NCBI RefSeq assembly: GCF_030167915.1
Contig: NZ_JARGNB010000002.1
Span: 186,001-250,000, forward strand
Reading direction: 5' to 3'
Source of the DNA: Aquabacterium humicola
Lineage (GTDB): Bacteria; Pseudomonadota; Gammaproteobacteria; Burkholderiales; Burkholderiaceae_C
Length of the DNA stretch: 64,000 nucleotides
Below the pieces are notes generated by a model. It was not told the DNA's origin and did no database searches. It saw nothing but the letters and a program-made list of their open reading frames with translations. How positions within the stretch are numbered: the stretch's first letter is position 1; each line of letters opens with the position of its first letter. This document shows positions 9,239-18,549 of the stretch, one piece after another. Made by a program: the position numbers and the translations under genes.

Positions 9239-10740
9239 GGTCGGGTCCCGGCGATGGTGGTGGAGGTCGAAGCGGACGCGGCAGCCGGCGTGCCGGCGGT
9301 GGTGGACGGATCCCAGCCCCCACCGAGGGCCTTGTACAGGCGCACCTGGTTCAGCGCCAGCTCGGTGCGTGCGGACGCGAGCGCGTCGTCGGCCGACAAA
9401 GCGCTGCGTTGCGCATCGAGCAGCGGCGTGAAGTCGATCGTGCCGGACTGGTAGCGCAGCCGCGCCAGCGATGCGGCTTCGGTCGCCGCCGCGGCGGCGC
9501 GTTCGAGGCTGGCGACCTGGTCGCGCCCGGCGACGATCGCCGCCAGCGTGTTCTCCACGTCCTGCTGCGCGACCAGCACCGCCGAGCGGTAGGCGAAGCG
9601 CGCGCTGTCCAGCGCCGCCTGCTGCGCGGCGACCTGCGCGCGCCCCGCGCCGCCGTCGATCACCGGCCACTGCACAGCCGCCGTCAGGCCGGCGACCAGC
9701 GCACCCGGCTGGCCCAGCGCGGCCAGTGTCAGCGCCTGCAGGCCGAGCCGGCCGCTGATCGAGAAGCTCGGCAGGCGCTCGGCCTCGCGCTGCGCGAGCG
9801 TCGCGAGGGCCGCGGTGGCGGACGCTTCCGCGGCGCGGATGTCCGGGCGCCGGCGCAGCAGGTCGGCGGGCAGGCCGACCGCGGGCAGGGCCGGCAACGT
9901 GGGCAGCGCGGCGGCGGTCGCCGGGACGCTGATGCGCGACAGGCGCTCGGTCAATGCCGTCGGCGGCTGGCCCAGCAGGAGCGCGAGGCGGTGTTCGGTC
10001 TGCTGCAGGGTCGAGCGCAGCGCCGGAATGCGCGCGCGTGTCTGCTCGGCCGACGAACGCGCCTGCTCGACATCGAGCACCGTCGCGAGGCCGGCGCCCG
10101 AGCGCCATTCGGCGACCTGCTGCGACTCGGCCTGCAGCGCGAGGTTGTCCTCGGCGACGCGGATCTGGCGCCGCGTGCCATGCCATTGCAGGGTGGCCAG
10201 CGCCACCTCGCCGGCGACCGCGATGCGCGTGGCCGCGAGGTTCATCGCGCTGGCCTCGGCCTGCGCGTCGGCAGCGGCGATGCCGGCGCCGATCGCGCCG
10301 AAGACATCGGGCTCCCAGCTGGCGTCGAGGCCCAGCGACAGGCTGGTGCTGTTGCGTTCATTGCTGCGATTGCGGCTGGCCGAGGCATTGCTGCCGACCT
10401 GCGGCGAGGCGCCGGCGGCACTGACGTCGCGCAGTGCCCGCGCCCGGGCCAGCGCGGCCTGCGCGCTCTTCAGGTCGAGGTTGGCGGCCAGCGCCTCGTC
10501 GACCAGCGTGGCGAGCAGCGGATCGTCGACCCCGCGCCACCACGCGGCGAGCGCCTGCGCATCGGCCGGGCCGGCAGCGACGTCGGCCGGCGCACGCTGC
10601 CAGCGCTCGGCCAACGGCGGCTGCAGCGTCGACGCCGCCTCACGCCGCGGCGGAGCGGCGCAACCCGCCGCCAGCGCGGCGGCCAGCAGCAGCACGAGCG
10701 GGGTGCGGTTCGGGAGGCTCATCCGGGGGCGCGTCATCAT
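9235..10740 (-). CDS. Outer-membrane efflux lipoprotein (NodT/OprM family)
   Basis: 501 residues with a lipoprotein signal peptide ending in the lipobox LAAGC, so it is anchored to the outer membrane. Two OEP repeats follow: the first holds WWRGVDDPLLATLVDEALAA and the second LLRRRPDIRAAEASATAALA, the usual NodT hallmarks. It is the first gene of the operon; GAGGA lies just before tandem ATG codons at 10740 and 10737. The export system it completes is a MacA-MacB-like trio, not an RND pump, because no RND inner-membrane gene is present. Confidence 0.92.
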   Translation of the reverse strand: MMTRPRMSLPNRTPLVLLLAAALAAGCAAPPRREAASTLQPPLAERWQRAPADVAAGPADAQALAAWWRGVDDPLLATLVDEALAANLDLKSAQAALARARALRDVSAAGASPQVGSNASASRNRSNERNSTSLSLGLDASWEPDVFGAIGAGIAAADAQAEASAMNLAATRIAVAGEVALATLQWHGTRRQIRVAEDNLALQAESQQVAEWRSGAGLATVLDVEQARSSAEQTRARIPALRSTLQQTEHRLALLLGQPPTALTERLSRISVPATAAALPTLPALPAVGLPADLLRRRPDIRAAEASATAALATLAQREAERLPSFSISGRLGLQALTLAALGQPGALVAGLTAAVQWPVIDGGAGRAQVAAQQAALDSARFAYRSAVLVAQQDVENTLAAIVAGRDQVASLERAAAAATEAASLARLRYQSGTIDFTPLLDAQRSALSADDALASARTELALNQVRLYKALGGGWDPSTTAGTPAAASASTSTTIAGTRP

Positions 10741-10796
10741 CGTCCTCGGGTTTGTACCGAGCCGGCGTCAAGCGTTCGGCGGCGGGCGGTAAAGAA

Positions 10797-11300
10797 TCAT
10801 TGCCCCCCTGCGAATGGGGGATGACGCGATGCCCCTGGCGAACGCCGCTTCGGCGAAGCCCGCGCGGCGGGTGTGCGCGGATTGCGCGCCTTCGGCGTCG
10901 CGCTCGCGATCGGCACCGCGTCGGCCGGCACGCAGTCCAGCATGCCGGCGGCCGCACGCAGCGCGCGCTTCAGGTCCCGCAGGCGGCGGATGTGCGCGTC
11001 GACATCGTCGATCTTGACCTGCAGCGCGCGCTCCAGGTCGGCGCGACCCACCAGGCCCGCGGCCAGCCGGCCGACGATGCTGCGGATCTCGGCGAGCGAG
11101 AAGCCCAGCGCCTGTGCGCCGCGCACGAAGCGCACGCGGGCAAGGGCCTCCGGTCCATAACGCCGATAGCCGTTGGCACCGCGTGCCGGCGTGTCGAGCA
11201 GGCCCTGGTGCTCGTAGAAGCGCAGCGTGTCGGTGGACACGCCGCTCTGTTCGGCGAGCAGGCCGATGCTCATCGACGACGGGCGCGGAAGGCTTGACAT
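10797..11300 (-). CDS. MerR family transcriptional regulator
   Basis: 167 residues. A winged helix at the N terminus (IGLLAEQSGVSTDTLRFYEHQGLL and RRYGPEALARVRFV) is followed by the dimerisation helix (IDDVDAHIRRLRDLKRALR). Only one cysteine, in MLDCVPADAVP, is visible, so a multi-Cys metal site like MerR or CueR is not supported. A basic, proline-rich tail follows. The start could be the ATG at 11300 or the ATG at 11273 (MSIGLLAE), which better fits family length; neither has a clear ribosome site. It faces the hydrolase gene across a MerR-type promoter and is very likely its regulator. Confidence 0.88.
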   Translation of the reverse strand: MSSLPRPSSMSIGLLAEQSGVSTDTLRFYEHQGLLDTPARGANGYRRYGPEALARVRFVRGAQALGFSLAEIRSIVGRLAAGLVGRADLERALQVKIDDVDAHIRRLRDLKRALRAAAGMLDCVPADAVPIASATPKARNPRTPAARASPKRRSPGASRHPPFAGGQ

Positions 11301-11325
11301 TGGAGTGGACTCCAGACTTTAGGCT
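11294..11325 (+). promoter_or_regulatory. MerR-type promoter and operator for the MBL-fold hydrolase
   Basis: TTGACA (11294-11299) and TAGGCT (11320-11325) stand 20 bases apart, the overlong spacing typical of promoters that MerR proteins untwist. The spacer holds a perfect inverted repeat TGGAGT-GG-ACTCCA (11301-11314). The promoter points at the hydrolase gene, whose ATG lies about 40 bases downstream. Its -35 box overlaps the first start codon of merR, so regulator binding would also affect the regulator's own expression. Confidence 0.7.
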
Positions 11326-11366
11326 GCCGGCCATTGTCCACACGCCGACCCTCCGGTCCCGACCCC

Positions 11367-12299
11367 ATGCCGACCCTGCTGCAAGCGCTGCTCGTCTCAA
11401 TCCTCTGCGTGGTTCACGGCACCGACGCCGCCGCCGCGCCCGATGCGCCCGCGGCGCGGGCGCCGACCGTCGCGGCGCGGCCCCAGGCCAGCTTCACGAT
11501 CCTGCCGACCGGCCAGGTGACGGTGCGCGAGGCGATGCTCTTCGCCGGCGGCCGCTTCGGCGAGAAGGCGCACAGCGTCTTCGCCGCGTTCCTGATCCGC
11601 CATGGCGACCAGACGCTGATGCTGGACACCGGCCTGGGCGGCCGCATCGCCGAACAGTTCGCGCAGGACATGCCGTGGTGGGCCCGCGGCGCCTTCGGCT
11701 ACGAGCAGCCGGTGCGGCCCGCGGCTGCGCAGCTGCGGGCCGCGGGCGTCCCGCTGCCGCAGCGCATCGTGCTGAGCCATGCGCACTGGGACCATGCCAG
11801 CGCGCTCGAGGAGTTTCCCGGCGCCGAGGTCTACGCCGCCGCCGAGGAACTGGCGCAGATCCGCCAGGCCCGCGCCGGCGTCGCCACCGCGTGGCCCTCG
11901 CAGGTCAGCGACAAGCCGCTGAGCTGGCATGCCCTGGTGTTCGACGGACCGGCGCACGAGGGCTTCGAGACCAGCCGCGACTGGTTCGGCGACGGCAGCG
12001 TGGTGTTCGTGCCGATGCGCGGCCACACGCCCGGCTCGGTGGGCCTGTTCCTGACCACCGGTTCGGGGCGGCGCTTCTTCTTCGTCGGCGACGTGCTCTG
12101 GCACAGCGGCGCGCTGGCCGAGGGTCGGCCCAAGATCTGGGCCGCGCGACTGCTGGTGGATGCCGACGTGGACGGCACGCAGCGGGCGATCGAGCGCATC
12201 CGCGCCGCGGCCGCGCGTGACCCGGCGCTGGTCATCGTGCCGGCGCACGACGGCGCCGTGTTCGACCGGCTCGGCCGCTTTCCCGCCTGGATCGACTGA
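11367..12299 (+). CDS. Secreted metallo-beta-lactamase-fold hydrolase (lactonase-like)
   Basis: 310 residues with a signal peptide (MPTLLQALLVSILCVVHGTDA). Zinc ligands of the MBL fold are present: SHAHWDH (HxHxDH), then GHTPGS, GDV and PAHD. The sequence style (FLIRHGDQTLMLDTGLGG) resembles the N-acyl homoserine lactonase/lactone hydrolase branch, but substrate cannot be fixed. The ATG at 11367 is preferred over an upstream TTG because it starts the signal peptide. Expression is probably controlled by the divergent MerR regulator. Confidence 0.85.
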   Translation: MPTLLQALLVSILCVVHGTDAAAAPDAPAARAPTVAARPQASFTILPTGQVTVREAMLFAGGRFGEKAHSVFAAFLIRHGDQTLMLDTGLGGRIAEQFAQDMPWWARGAFGYEQPVRPAAAQLRAAGVPLPQRIVLSHAHWDHASALEEFPGAEVYAAAEELAQIRQARAGVATAWPSQVSDKPLSWHALVFDGPAHEGFETSRDWFGDGSVVFVPMRGHTPGSVGLFLTTGSGRRFFFVGDVLWHSGALAEGRPKIWAARLLVDADVDGTQRAIERIRAAAARDPALVIVPAHDGAVFDRLGRFPAWID

Positions 12300-12315
12300 A
12301 GGCCGGTGGCGGGCG

Positions 12316-13845
12316 CTACTGGAAGGCCACCTCGGCGAAGCTGCGCAGTTTGCGCGAATGCAGCTGGTCCAGCCGCTGGCGGCGCAGCAGCTCGACCGCA
12401 CGCATGCCGATGCGCAGGTGCTGGTCGACGCGCTCGCGGTAGAACTGGTTGGCCATGCCGGGCAGCTTGATCTCGCCGTGCAGTGGCTTGTCGCTGACGC
12501 ACAGCAGGGTGCCGTAGGGCACGCGGAAGCGGAAGCCGTTGGCGGCGATGGTCGCGCTTTCCATGTCCAGCGCCACCGCGCGGCTCTGGCTGAAGCGGCG
12601 CTCCGGACCCGGGTGCGGCAGCAGCTCCCAGTTGCGGTTGTCGGTCGACGCGACGGTGCCGGTGCGCAGCAGGCGCTTGAGCTCGAAGCCGGTGAGCCGG
12701 GTGACGTCGGCCACCGCCTGCTCGAGCGCGCGCTGCACCTCGGCCAGCGGCGGGATCGGCACCCACAGCGGCAGCTCCTCGTCGAGCACGTGGTCCTCGC
12801 GCACGTAGCCGTGGGCCAGCACGTAGTCGCCCAGTTGCTGCGTATTGCGCAGGCCCGCGCAGTGGCCGAGCATCAGCCAGGCGTGCGGGCGCAGCACCGC
12901 GATGTGGTCGCTGATGTTCTTGGCGTTCGCCGGGCCGACGCCGATGTTGACCATCGTGATGCCCGAACGATCCGGTCGGATCAGGTGATAGGCGGGCATC
13001 TGCGGCAGCCGCGGGGGCGGCGCGCCGAGCTGGTCCTCGGGTTCCGGCGCCATGCCCGCACGCCGCGTGACGACGTTGCCCGGCTCGACGAAGGCGACGT
13101 AGCCGTCGCTGCCGACGGCCTGCTCCGGCGCGTCGCCGAGCAGCCCGCCACCCTGGCCGAGCGGCTTGGCCATCATCTCGTGGCCCAGGCGCACGAACTC
13201 GTCGATGTAGAACTGGTAGTTCGTGAACAGCACGAAGTTCTGGAAGTGCTCGGGGTTCGTGCCGGTGTAGTGGCGCAGCCGGTGCAGCGAATAGTCCACG
13301 CGCGGCGCGGTGAACAGCGCCAGCGGCTGTGGGTCGCCGGGGCGCAGTTCCTGCGTGCCGTTGGCGATGCCGTCGTCCATCGCCGCGAGGTCGGGCAGGT
13401 CGAACAGGTCGCGCATCAGCACGCGGCGCTCGGGCGACAGCGTGCCTTCGAGGTGGTCGTGCTGCGCCAGCGAGAAGTGGATCGGGATCGGCTGGCTCGA
13501 CAGCCCGACTTCGAGCACGCCGCCGTGGTTCTTCAGCAGCAGCTGGAACTGCTCGCGGTAGTAGTCGGCGAAGAGGTCGGGCCGCGTCAGCGTCGTCTCG
13601 TAGACGCCGGGGCCGGCGACGAAGCCGAAGGACAGCCGCGAATCGGCCCGCACGACGGTGTGGGTGCGCACGCGCACGAACGGGTAGCAGGCGCGCACGC
13701 GGGCGGACGGCGTGTGCCCGGTCACGAAGTCCTGCAAGGTCTGGCGCAGGTACTGGATGCCGCTCTGGTAGATGGTCGCCGCGTGCGCGAGGGCCGCGTC
13801 GGCGTCGGCGAAGGTCTGCGTCGTGATCAGCGTCGGGCTCGTCAT
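12316..13845 (-). CDS. amn: AMP nucleosidase
   Basis: 509 residues, slightly longer than E. coli Amn (484). Amn hydrolyses AMP to adenine and ribose 5-phosphate in purine salvage. Recognised by its N-terminal domain (YQSGIQYLRQTLQDFVTGH) and the C-terminal phosphorylase-like domain, with MVNIGVGPANAKNISDHIAVLRPHAWLMLGHCAGLR, VAPLDMES-like VALDMESATIAANG and LLCVSDKPLHGEIK. It lies 16 bases from the convergent hydrolase gene and is a single-gene unit. Confidence 0.93.
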   Translation of the reverse strand: MTSPTLITTQTFADADAALAHAATIYQSGIQYLRQTLQDFVTGHTPSARVRACYPFVRVRTHTVVRADSRLSFGFVAGPGVYETTLTRPDLFADYYREQFQLLLKNHGGVLEVGLSSQPIPIHFSLAQHDHLEGTLSPERRVLMRDLFDLPDLAAMDDGIANGTQELRPGDPQPLALFTAPRVDYSLHRLRHYTGTNPEHFQNFVLFTNYQFYIDEFVRLGHEMMAKPLGQGGGLLGDAPEQAVGSDGYVAFVEPGNVVTRRAGMAPEPEDQLGAPPPRLPQMPAYHLIRPDRSGITMVNIGVGPANAKNISDHIAVLRPHAWLMLGHCAGLRNTQQLGDYVLAHGYVREDHVLDEELPLWVPIPPLAEVQRALEQAVADVTRLTGFELKRLLRTGTVASTDNRNWELLPHPGPERRFSQSRAVALDMESATIAANGFRFRVPYGTLLCVSDKPLHGEIKLPGMANQFYRERVDQHLRIGMRAVELLRRQRLDQLHSRKLRSFAEVAFQ

Positions 13846-13892
13846 GGCCCATTTTGCCAGCGCGGGCGGACGCGCGCCCGACGTGCGCTACG

Positions 13893-14756
13893 CTAGCGCA
13901 GCGTCTCGCACTGCTGCATCGAGCCGCCCTGCAGGCCGCGCTTGAACCACGCCACGCGCTGCGCGCTGCTGCCGTGCGTGAAGCTCTCGGGCACGACGCG
14001 GCGGCCGGCGGCCTTCTGCAGCGCGTCGTCGCCGATCTTCGACGCGGCGTTCAGGCCTTCCTCGATGTCGCCCTGCTCGAGCACCTGGCGCGCGCGCTGC
14101 GCGTGGTGCGCCCAGACGCCGGCGTAGCAGTCGGCCTGCAGCTCGAGCGCGACGCTCAGCTGGTTGCCGGTGCGCTGGTCGCTGCGGGCGCGCGCCTGCT
14201 GCACACGTTCGGACGTGCCGAGCAGGTTCTGCACATGGTGGCCGACCTCGTGCGCGATGACATAGGCCTGTGCGAAGTCGCCCGGCGCGCCGAGCTTGCT
14301 GCGCATGTCCTCGTAGAACGACAGGTCGATGTAGACCTTCTGATCGGCCGGGCAGTAGAACGGTCCCATGGCCGCTTCGCCGCCGCCGCAGGCGGTGACC
14401 TCGGACCCGCTGTACAGGCGCAGCTTGGGCTCGCGGTAGGTCTGGCCCATGGCCTGGAACTGCGCGCGCCACACGTCCTCGGTGTCGGCCAGGATCATCG
14501 AGACGAAGCGCGCCTTCGGATCGTCCGCCGGCGGCGCGCCGGCCGGGGCCTGCTGCTCGGCCACCGGCATGCCGCCGCCGCTGAGCGCGCCGAGGATCGT
14601 CAGCGGGTTGATGCCGAAGATCCAGCCGGCCACCAGCGCGACCGCCACCGTGCCGATGCCGATGCCGCGGCCGCCGATGAAGCGCCGGCCGCCACCGCCG
14701 CCCAGCCCGCGGGCATCCTCGACGTTCGAGCTTTCACGATGGCCATCGAGTCGCAT
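13893..14756 (-). CDS. YpfJ-like neutral zinc metallopeptidase
   Basis: 287 residues. The zinc site HEVGHHVQN is clear, and the family N terminus (MRLDGHRESSNVEDARG, then a Gly/Arg-rich stretch and a membrane segment IGIGTVAVALVAGWIFG) matches the YpfJ/KPN_02809 neutral metallopeptidase group. Other family blocks are CPADQKVYIDLSFYE, ELQADCYAGVWAHHAQ and KIGDDALQKAAGRRVVPESFTHGSSAQR. The enzyme is probably membrane-tethered facing the periplasm; its substrates are unknown. It is 10 bases downstream of the oxidoreductase gene and probably cotranscribed. Confidence 0.9.
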   Translation of the reverse strand: MRLDGHRESSNVEDARGLGGGGGRRFIGGRGIGIGTVAVALVAGWIFGINPLTILGALSGGGMPVAEQQAPAGAPPADDPKARFVSMILADTEDVWRAQFQAMGQTYREPKLRLYSGSEVTACGGGEAAMGPFYCPADQKVYIDLSFYEDMRSKLGAPGDFAQAYVIAHEVGHHVQNLLGTSERVQQARARSDQRTGNQLSVALELQADCYAGVWAHHAQRARQVLEQGDIEEGLNAASKIGDDALQKAAGRRVVPESFTHGSSAQRVAWFKRGLQGGSMQQCETLR

Positions 14757-14766
14757 GACGGTCTCC

Positions 14767-15810
14767 TCAAGGTTCGACGGGCAGCTCGCGCCGCGCCGCG
14801 GCAGCCGCGCGGGCGAGGTCCTGCAGCTTCAGCACGCGGCATGCCTGGTCGGGCGGCACGGGGTTCGGCCCGCGACCGAGCATCGCGTCGCGCAGCTGCG
14901 CGTAGTAGTGGCTCCAGCGGCCCGAGCGGGTCGGCCAGGCCCGTGCGCGGGGCTCGCCGGCGTCGCCCTCGACGATGCACAGCTCGCCGGGGGCGGCTTC
15001 GGCGGCATCCGGGGACAGGCCCGCCTTCAGCGCGTCTTCCTGCGGATCGAGCGCCCACGAGGTCCAGCTGCCGCGCGTGCCATGCAGCGCAAAACGCGGG
15101 CCCGGCAGCGCGGCCAGCATGCTCGCGGCCAGCGTCACGCGCAGGCCGCTGGCATAACGCAGCCGGCACTCGAAAGCGTCGTCGGTCAGGCCGCCGTCGC
15201 GCAGGATCATGATGTCGGCCGACAGCGCGACCGGCTCGCCGAAGAGCTGCAGCGCCTGGTCGATCAGGTGCGGCGACAGGTCGGCGAAGAGCCCGCCGCC
15301 CGGTTCGGCGCTTTCGCGCCAGCGGGCGCGCACCTGCGGCCGGTAGCGGTCGAAATGCAGCCGCGCTTCGGTGATGCGGCCCAGCGTGCCGTCGGCCAGC
15401 AGCGCCTGCGCGGTGAGGAAGTCACCGTCGAAACGCCGGTTGTGGAAGACGCTCAGCACGCGCCGGGCTGCCTGCGCCAGCGGCAGCAGCGGCGCGGCTT
15501 CGGCGGCGTGCAGCGCCATCGGCTTGTCGATCACGACGTGGCGGCCGGCCTCGAGCGCGCGGCGCGCGAGCGGCGCATGCGTGGCGTTCGGGGACGCGAG
15601 CACCACGAGGTCCAGCGAAGCGTCGTCGATCAGCGCGTCGGCGCTGGCATGCACGCGGACGTCCGGGCCGAGTGCGGCCTGCACCGCGCCGGCATCGCGG
15701 CTCGACACCGCGGCGAGCACGAGCCCGGGCGTCGCGCGGATCAGCGGCGCATGCAGCGTGCGGCCGGCATAACCGAAGCCGACGAGGCCGACGTTCAAGG
15801 CAGCGGTCAC
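14767..15810 (-). CDS. Gfo/Idh/MocA family oxidoreductase
   Basis: 347 residues. A Rossmann fold opens the protein (LNVGLVGFGYAGRTLHAPLI), the NAD(P) pocket continues with LVVLASPNATHAPLARRALEAG, and the catalytic-type motif HVVIDKPMAL has the conserved EKP lysine in the form DKP. The C-terminal domain has GGGLFADLSPHLIDQALQLFG. This fits the YdgJ-like branch acting on sugars or inositols; the substrate is not known. Its start overlaps the stop of the SRPBCC gene (ATGA), so the two are coupled. Confidence 0.9.
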   Translation of the reverse strand: MTAALNVGLVGFGYAGRTLHAPLIRATPGLVLAAVSSRDAGAVQAALGPDVRVHASADALIDDASLDLVVLASPNATHAPLARRALEAGRHVVIDKPMALHAAEAAPLLPLAQAARRVLSVFHNRRFDGDFLTAQALLADGTLGRITEARLHFDRYRPQVRARWRESAEPGGGLFADLSPHLIDQALQLFGEPVALSADIMILRDGGLTDDAFECRLRYASGLRVTLAASMLAALPGPRFALHGTRGSWTSWALDPQEDALKAGLSPDAAEAAPGELCIVEGDAGEPRARAWPTRSGRWSHYYAQLRDAMLGRGPNPVPPDQACRVLKLQDLARAAAAARRELPVEP

Positions 15811-16337
15811 GGCTTCTCCGCCAGCGCCTTCAGGTTCGCGAGCCCGGCGTCGAAATCGTTGCCGACCATGCTGTCGGCATTCAGCGCGAGCCAGCGGAAC
15901 AGCGGGTTGCGGCCCATGTTGCCGTTCATCGCCCAGGTCACGCGGTGGCCGGCGCCGTCGGGCGCGATCTCGATCTCGCCGTGCGACGTGGTGCCGAAAT
16001 CGGGGAAGTACAGCTCGTAGATCACGTGGCGGCCCGGCACGGCCTCGGTGAAGGTCATGCGGCCATCGCCTTCACTCTTGCTCTGCCACGCCCAGGTGGC
16101 GCCCTTGCCGGACGGCGGCCCGCTGTACTCGATCTTCATCTGCGGGTCGCGCTGGTTCCACACCGCCCAGCGGTTCCATGCGCGCGGGTCGGCGATCAGC
16201 GCGTAGATCTTGTCGGCCGGCGCGGCGATGGTGATGCTGCGCGTGACCTTGAACTGCGGCGACAGGAAGAGGCCGCCGACGAACAGCACGGCCGCCAGGC
16301 CGAGCACGGCGATCAGCAGCCACTTGACGAGCTTCAT
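15807..16337 (-). CDS. SRPBCC (polyketide cyclase/START-like) family protein
   Basis: 176 residues. One N-terminal membrane segment (WLLIAVLGLAAVLFVGGLFL) is followed by a Bet v1-like lipid-binding fold: TRSITIAAPADKIYALIADPRAWNRWAVWNQRDP, GKGATWAWQSKSEGDG and the C-terminal helix DFDAGLANLKALAEK. Such proteins bind hydrophobic ligands; the ligand is unknown. It is the first gene of a coupled pair with the oxidoreductase and diverges from the M3 peptidase. Confidence 0.87.
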   Translation of the reverse strand: MKLVKWLLIAVLGLAAVLFVGGLFLSPQFKVTRSITIAAPADKIYALIADPRAWNRWAVWNQRDPQMKIEYSGPPSGKGATWAWQSKSEGDGRMTFTEAVPGRHVIYELYFPDFGTTSHGEIEIAPDGAGHRVTWAMNGNMGRNPLFRWLALNADSMVGNDFDAGLANLKALAEKP

Positions 16338-16479
16338 GCGCGCATGCCCCTGCGGTGTCCAGTGTGGCGCGCAGTCTCACCAGATTCGTGTCGGGGCGCA
16401 ATGGCATCATTGCCGCCGATCGCAAGACCCTGGCAAGACCTTGGCGCGAGGCGGCCACGAGCCGGCCACCCGCGCAGAC

Positions 16480-18543
16480 ATGGAGACTTCTTTGGACGCC
16501 GAAACCAACCCGCTGCTGGTCGACTGGGACCTGCCCTTCGGACTGCCGCCGTTCGCGCAGGCCAAGCCCGAACACTTCCGCCCGGCGCTCGAACGTGCGA
16601 TGCGGCTGCACAAGTCCGAGCTGGCGGCGATCGCGCAGCAGGCCGCCGCGCCCGACTTCCACAACACCATCGCCGCCTTCGACCGTGCCGGCGAATTGCT
16701 CACCCGCATCGAGGCCGCCTTCTACAACCTGACCGCGTCGGCCACCTCGCCCGCGCTGCAGGCGGTGCAGCGCGAGCTGGCCGGGCCGATGGCCGCGCAC
16801 TGGAGCAGCGTCTACCAGGACGCGACGCTGTTCGCTCGCGTCGACGCGGTGCACGCGCGTCGCGCGGACAGCGGCCTGACGCCCGAGCAGCAGCGCCTGG
16901 TCGAACGCTTCCACATCGATTTCGTGCGCGCCGGCGCGCAACTCGCGGACGCGCCACGTGCGCGTTATGCCGCGGTGGTGCAGAAGCTCGCCGAACTGAC
17001 GACGGCGTTCGGCCAGAACGTGCTGCACGACGAGGCCGCCTACACGCTGCCGCTGCCGGACGAGGCCGCGATGGCCGGGCTGCCCGACTTCGTGCGCGCG
17101 GCTGCCCGCCAGGCGGCCAGCGAACGCGGGCTGGACGGGCCGGTGGTCACGCTGTCGCGTTCGCTGATCGTGCCCTTCCTGACCTTCTCCGAGCGCCGCG
17201 ACCTGCGCGAGCAGGCCTGGCGCGCGTGGGTCGGCCGCGGCGAGCAGGCCGGCGAACACGACAACCGCCCGCTGGCCCGCGAGATCCTCGCGCTGCGCCG
17301 GGAGCAGGCGCAGCTGCTCGGCTTCCCGACCTATGCCGACTACGCGCTCAGCGACACGATGGCGCAGACGCGCGCGCAGGTCTGGAAGCTGCTGGACGAG
17401 GTCTGGGAACGCGCGCTGGTGGCTTTCGACGCCGAACGTTCGCTGCTCGACGAAGCGCGCTCGCGCGCCGGTGTGACCGGCCCGATCGAGCCCTGGGACT
17501 GGCGCTATTGGGCCGAGAAGGTGCGCCTGACGCGCTTCGCGGTCGACGAAGCCGAGCTGAAGCCGTACTTCGCGCTGCCCAACATGGTGGCCGCGGTCTT
17601 CGACTGCGCCGGCCGGCTGTTCGGCCTGCGCTTCACCCGCCGCGACGACCTCGCCGCCTACCACGGCGACGTGCTGGCCTACGAGGTCAGCGATGCCGCG
17701 GGGCGTTCGATCGGCCTGTTCCTGCACGACAACTTCTCGCGCCCCGCCAAGCGCAGCGGCGCGTGGATGAGCGCACTGCGCTGGCAGCACCGCAACGGCG
17801 GCGACGGCGCCGAGGCCGTGCGGCCGGTGATCCTGAACAACAACAACTTCGCGAAGGCCGCGCCGGGCGAAGCGACGCTGCTGTCGCTGGACGACGTGCG
17901 CACGCTGTTCCACGAGTTCGGCCATGGCCTGCACGGCCTGCTGTCGGACGTCGGCTACGCGCGCCTGTCCGGCACCAAGGTGCTGCGCGACTTCGTCGAG
18001 CTGCCGTCGCAGCTGTTCGAGCACTGGGCACAGGAGCGCGAGGTGCTCAAGGCCCATGCGCTGCATGCCCAGACCGGCGAGCCGATCCCCGACGCGCTGA
18101 TCGAGCGCATCGAGGCCGCGCGCAAGTTCGGGCAGGGCTACGAGACGGTGCGCTACACCGCCAGCGCGATCGTCGACATGGCCGCGCACGAGGCGGCCGA
18201 GCCGGTGGACGACATCGTCGACTTCGAGCGCCGCGTGCTGGCCGACCGGCGCGCGCCGGCGGCCGCCGGCATGAACCACCGGCTGCCGCACTTCCAGCAC
18301 CTGTTCTCCGGTGCGTCGTACGCGGCCGGCTACTACGTCTACCTGTGGGCCGAAGTGCTGGACTGCGACGCCTTCGAGGCCTTCGTCGAGGCCGGCGACG
18401 CGTTCGACGCGCCGACCGCCGCACGCCTGCGGCAGTGGATCTACGGCAGCGGCAACAGCGTCGAGCCGGGGGCCGCGTTCCGCGCCTTCCGCGGCCGCGA
18501 CCCGCGGCTCGAGCCGATGCTCAAGGACCGCGGGCTGCTGTAG
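16480..18543 (+). CDS. prlC: M3 family oligopeptidase (oligopeptidase A)
   Basis: 687 residues, matching E. coli PrlC/OpdA (680). The zinc motif FHEFGHGLHG lies at about residues 476-485, preceded by DDVRTLF and followed by GTKVLRDFVELPSQLFEHWA, the M3 catalytic block. There is no signal peptide, so the enzyme works in the cytosol on short peptides, including cleaved signal peptides. I chose the ATG at 16480; the in-frame extension upstream has no family character. No strong ribosome site is seen. It stops just short of the convergent PEP-CTERM gene. Confidence 0.93.
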   Translation: METSLDAETNPLLVDWDLPFGLPPFAQAKPEHFRPALERAMRLHKSELAAIAQQAAAPDFHNTIAAFDRAGELLTRIEAAFYNLTASATSPALQAVQRELAGPMAAHWSSVYQDATLFARVDAVHARRADSGLTPEQQRLVERFHIDFVRAGAQLADAPRARYAAVVQKLAELTTAFGQNVLHDEAAYTLPLPDEAAMAGLPDFVRAAARQAASERGLDGPVVTLSRSLIVPFLTFSERRDLREQAWRAWVGRGEQAGEHDNRPLAREILALRREQAQLLGFPTYADYALSDTMAQTRAQVWKLLDEVWERALVAFDAERSLLDEARSRAGVTGPIEPWDWRYWAEKVRLTRFAVDEAELKPYFALPNMVAAVFDCAGRLFGLRFTRRDDLAAYHGDVLAYEVSDAAGRSIGLFLHDNFSRPAKRSGAWMSALRWQHRNGGDGAEAVRPVILNNNNFAKAAPGEATLLSLDDVRTLFHEFGHGLHGLLSDVGYARLSGTKVLRDFVELPSQLFEHWAQEREVLKAHALHAQTGEPIPDALIERIEAARKFGQGYETVRYTASAIVDMAAHEAAEPVDDIVDFERRVLADRRAPAAAGMNHRLPHFQHLFSGASYAAGYYVYLWAEVLDCDAFEAFVEAGDAFDAPTAARLRQWIYGSGNSVEPGAAFRAFRGRDPRLEPMLKDRGLL

Positions 18544-18549
18544 GCGCCT

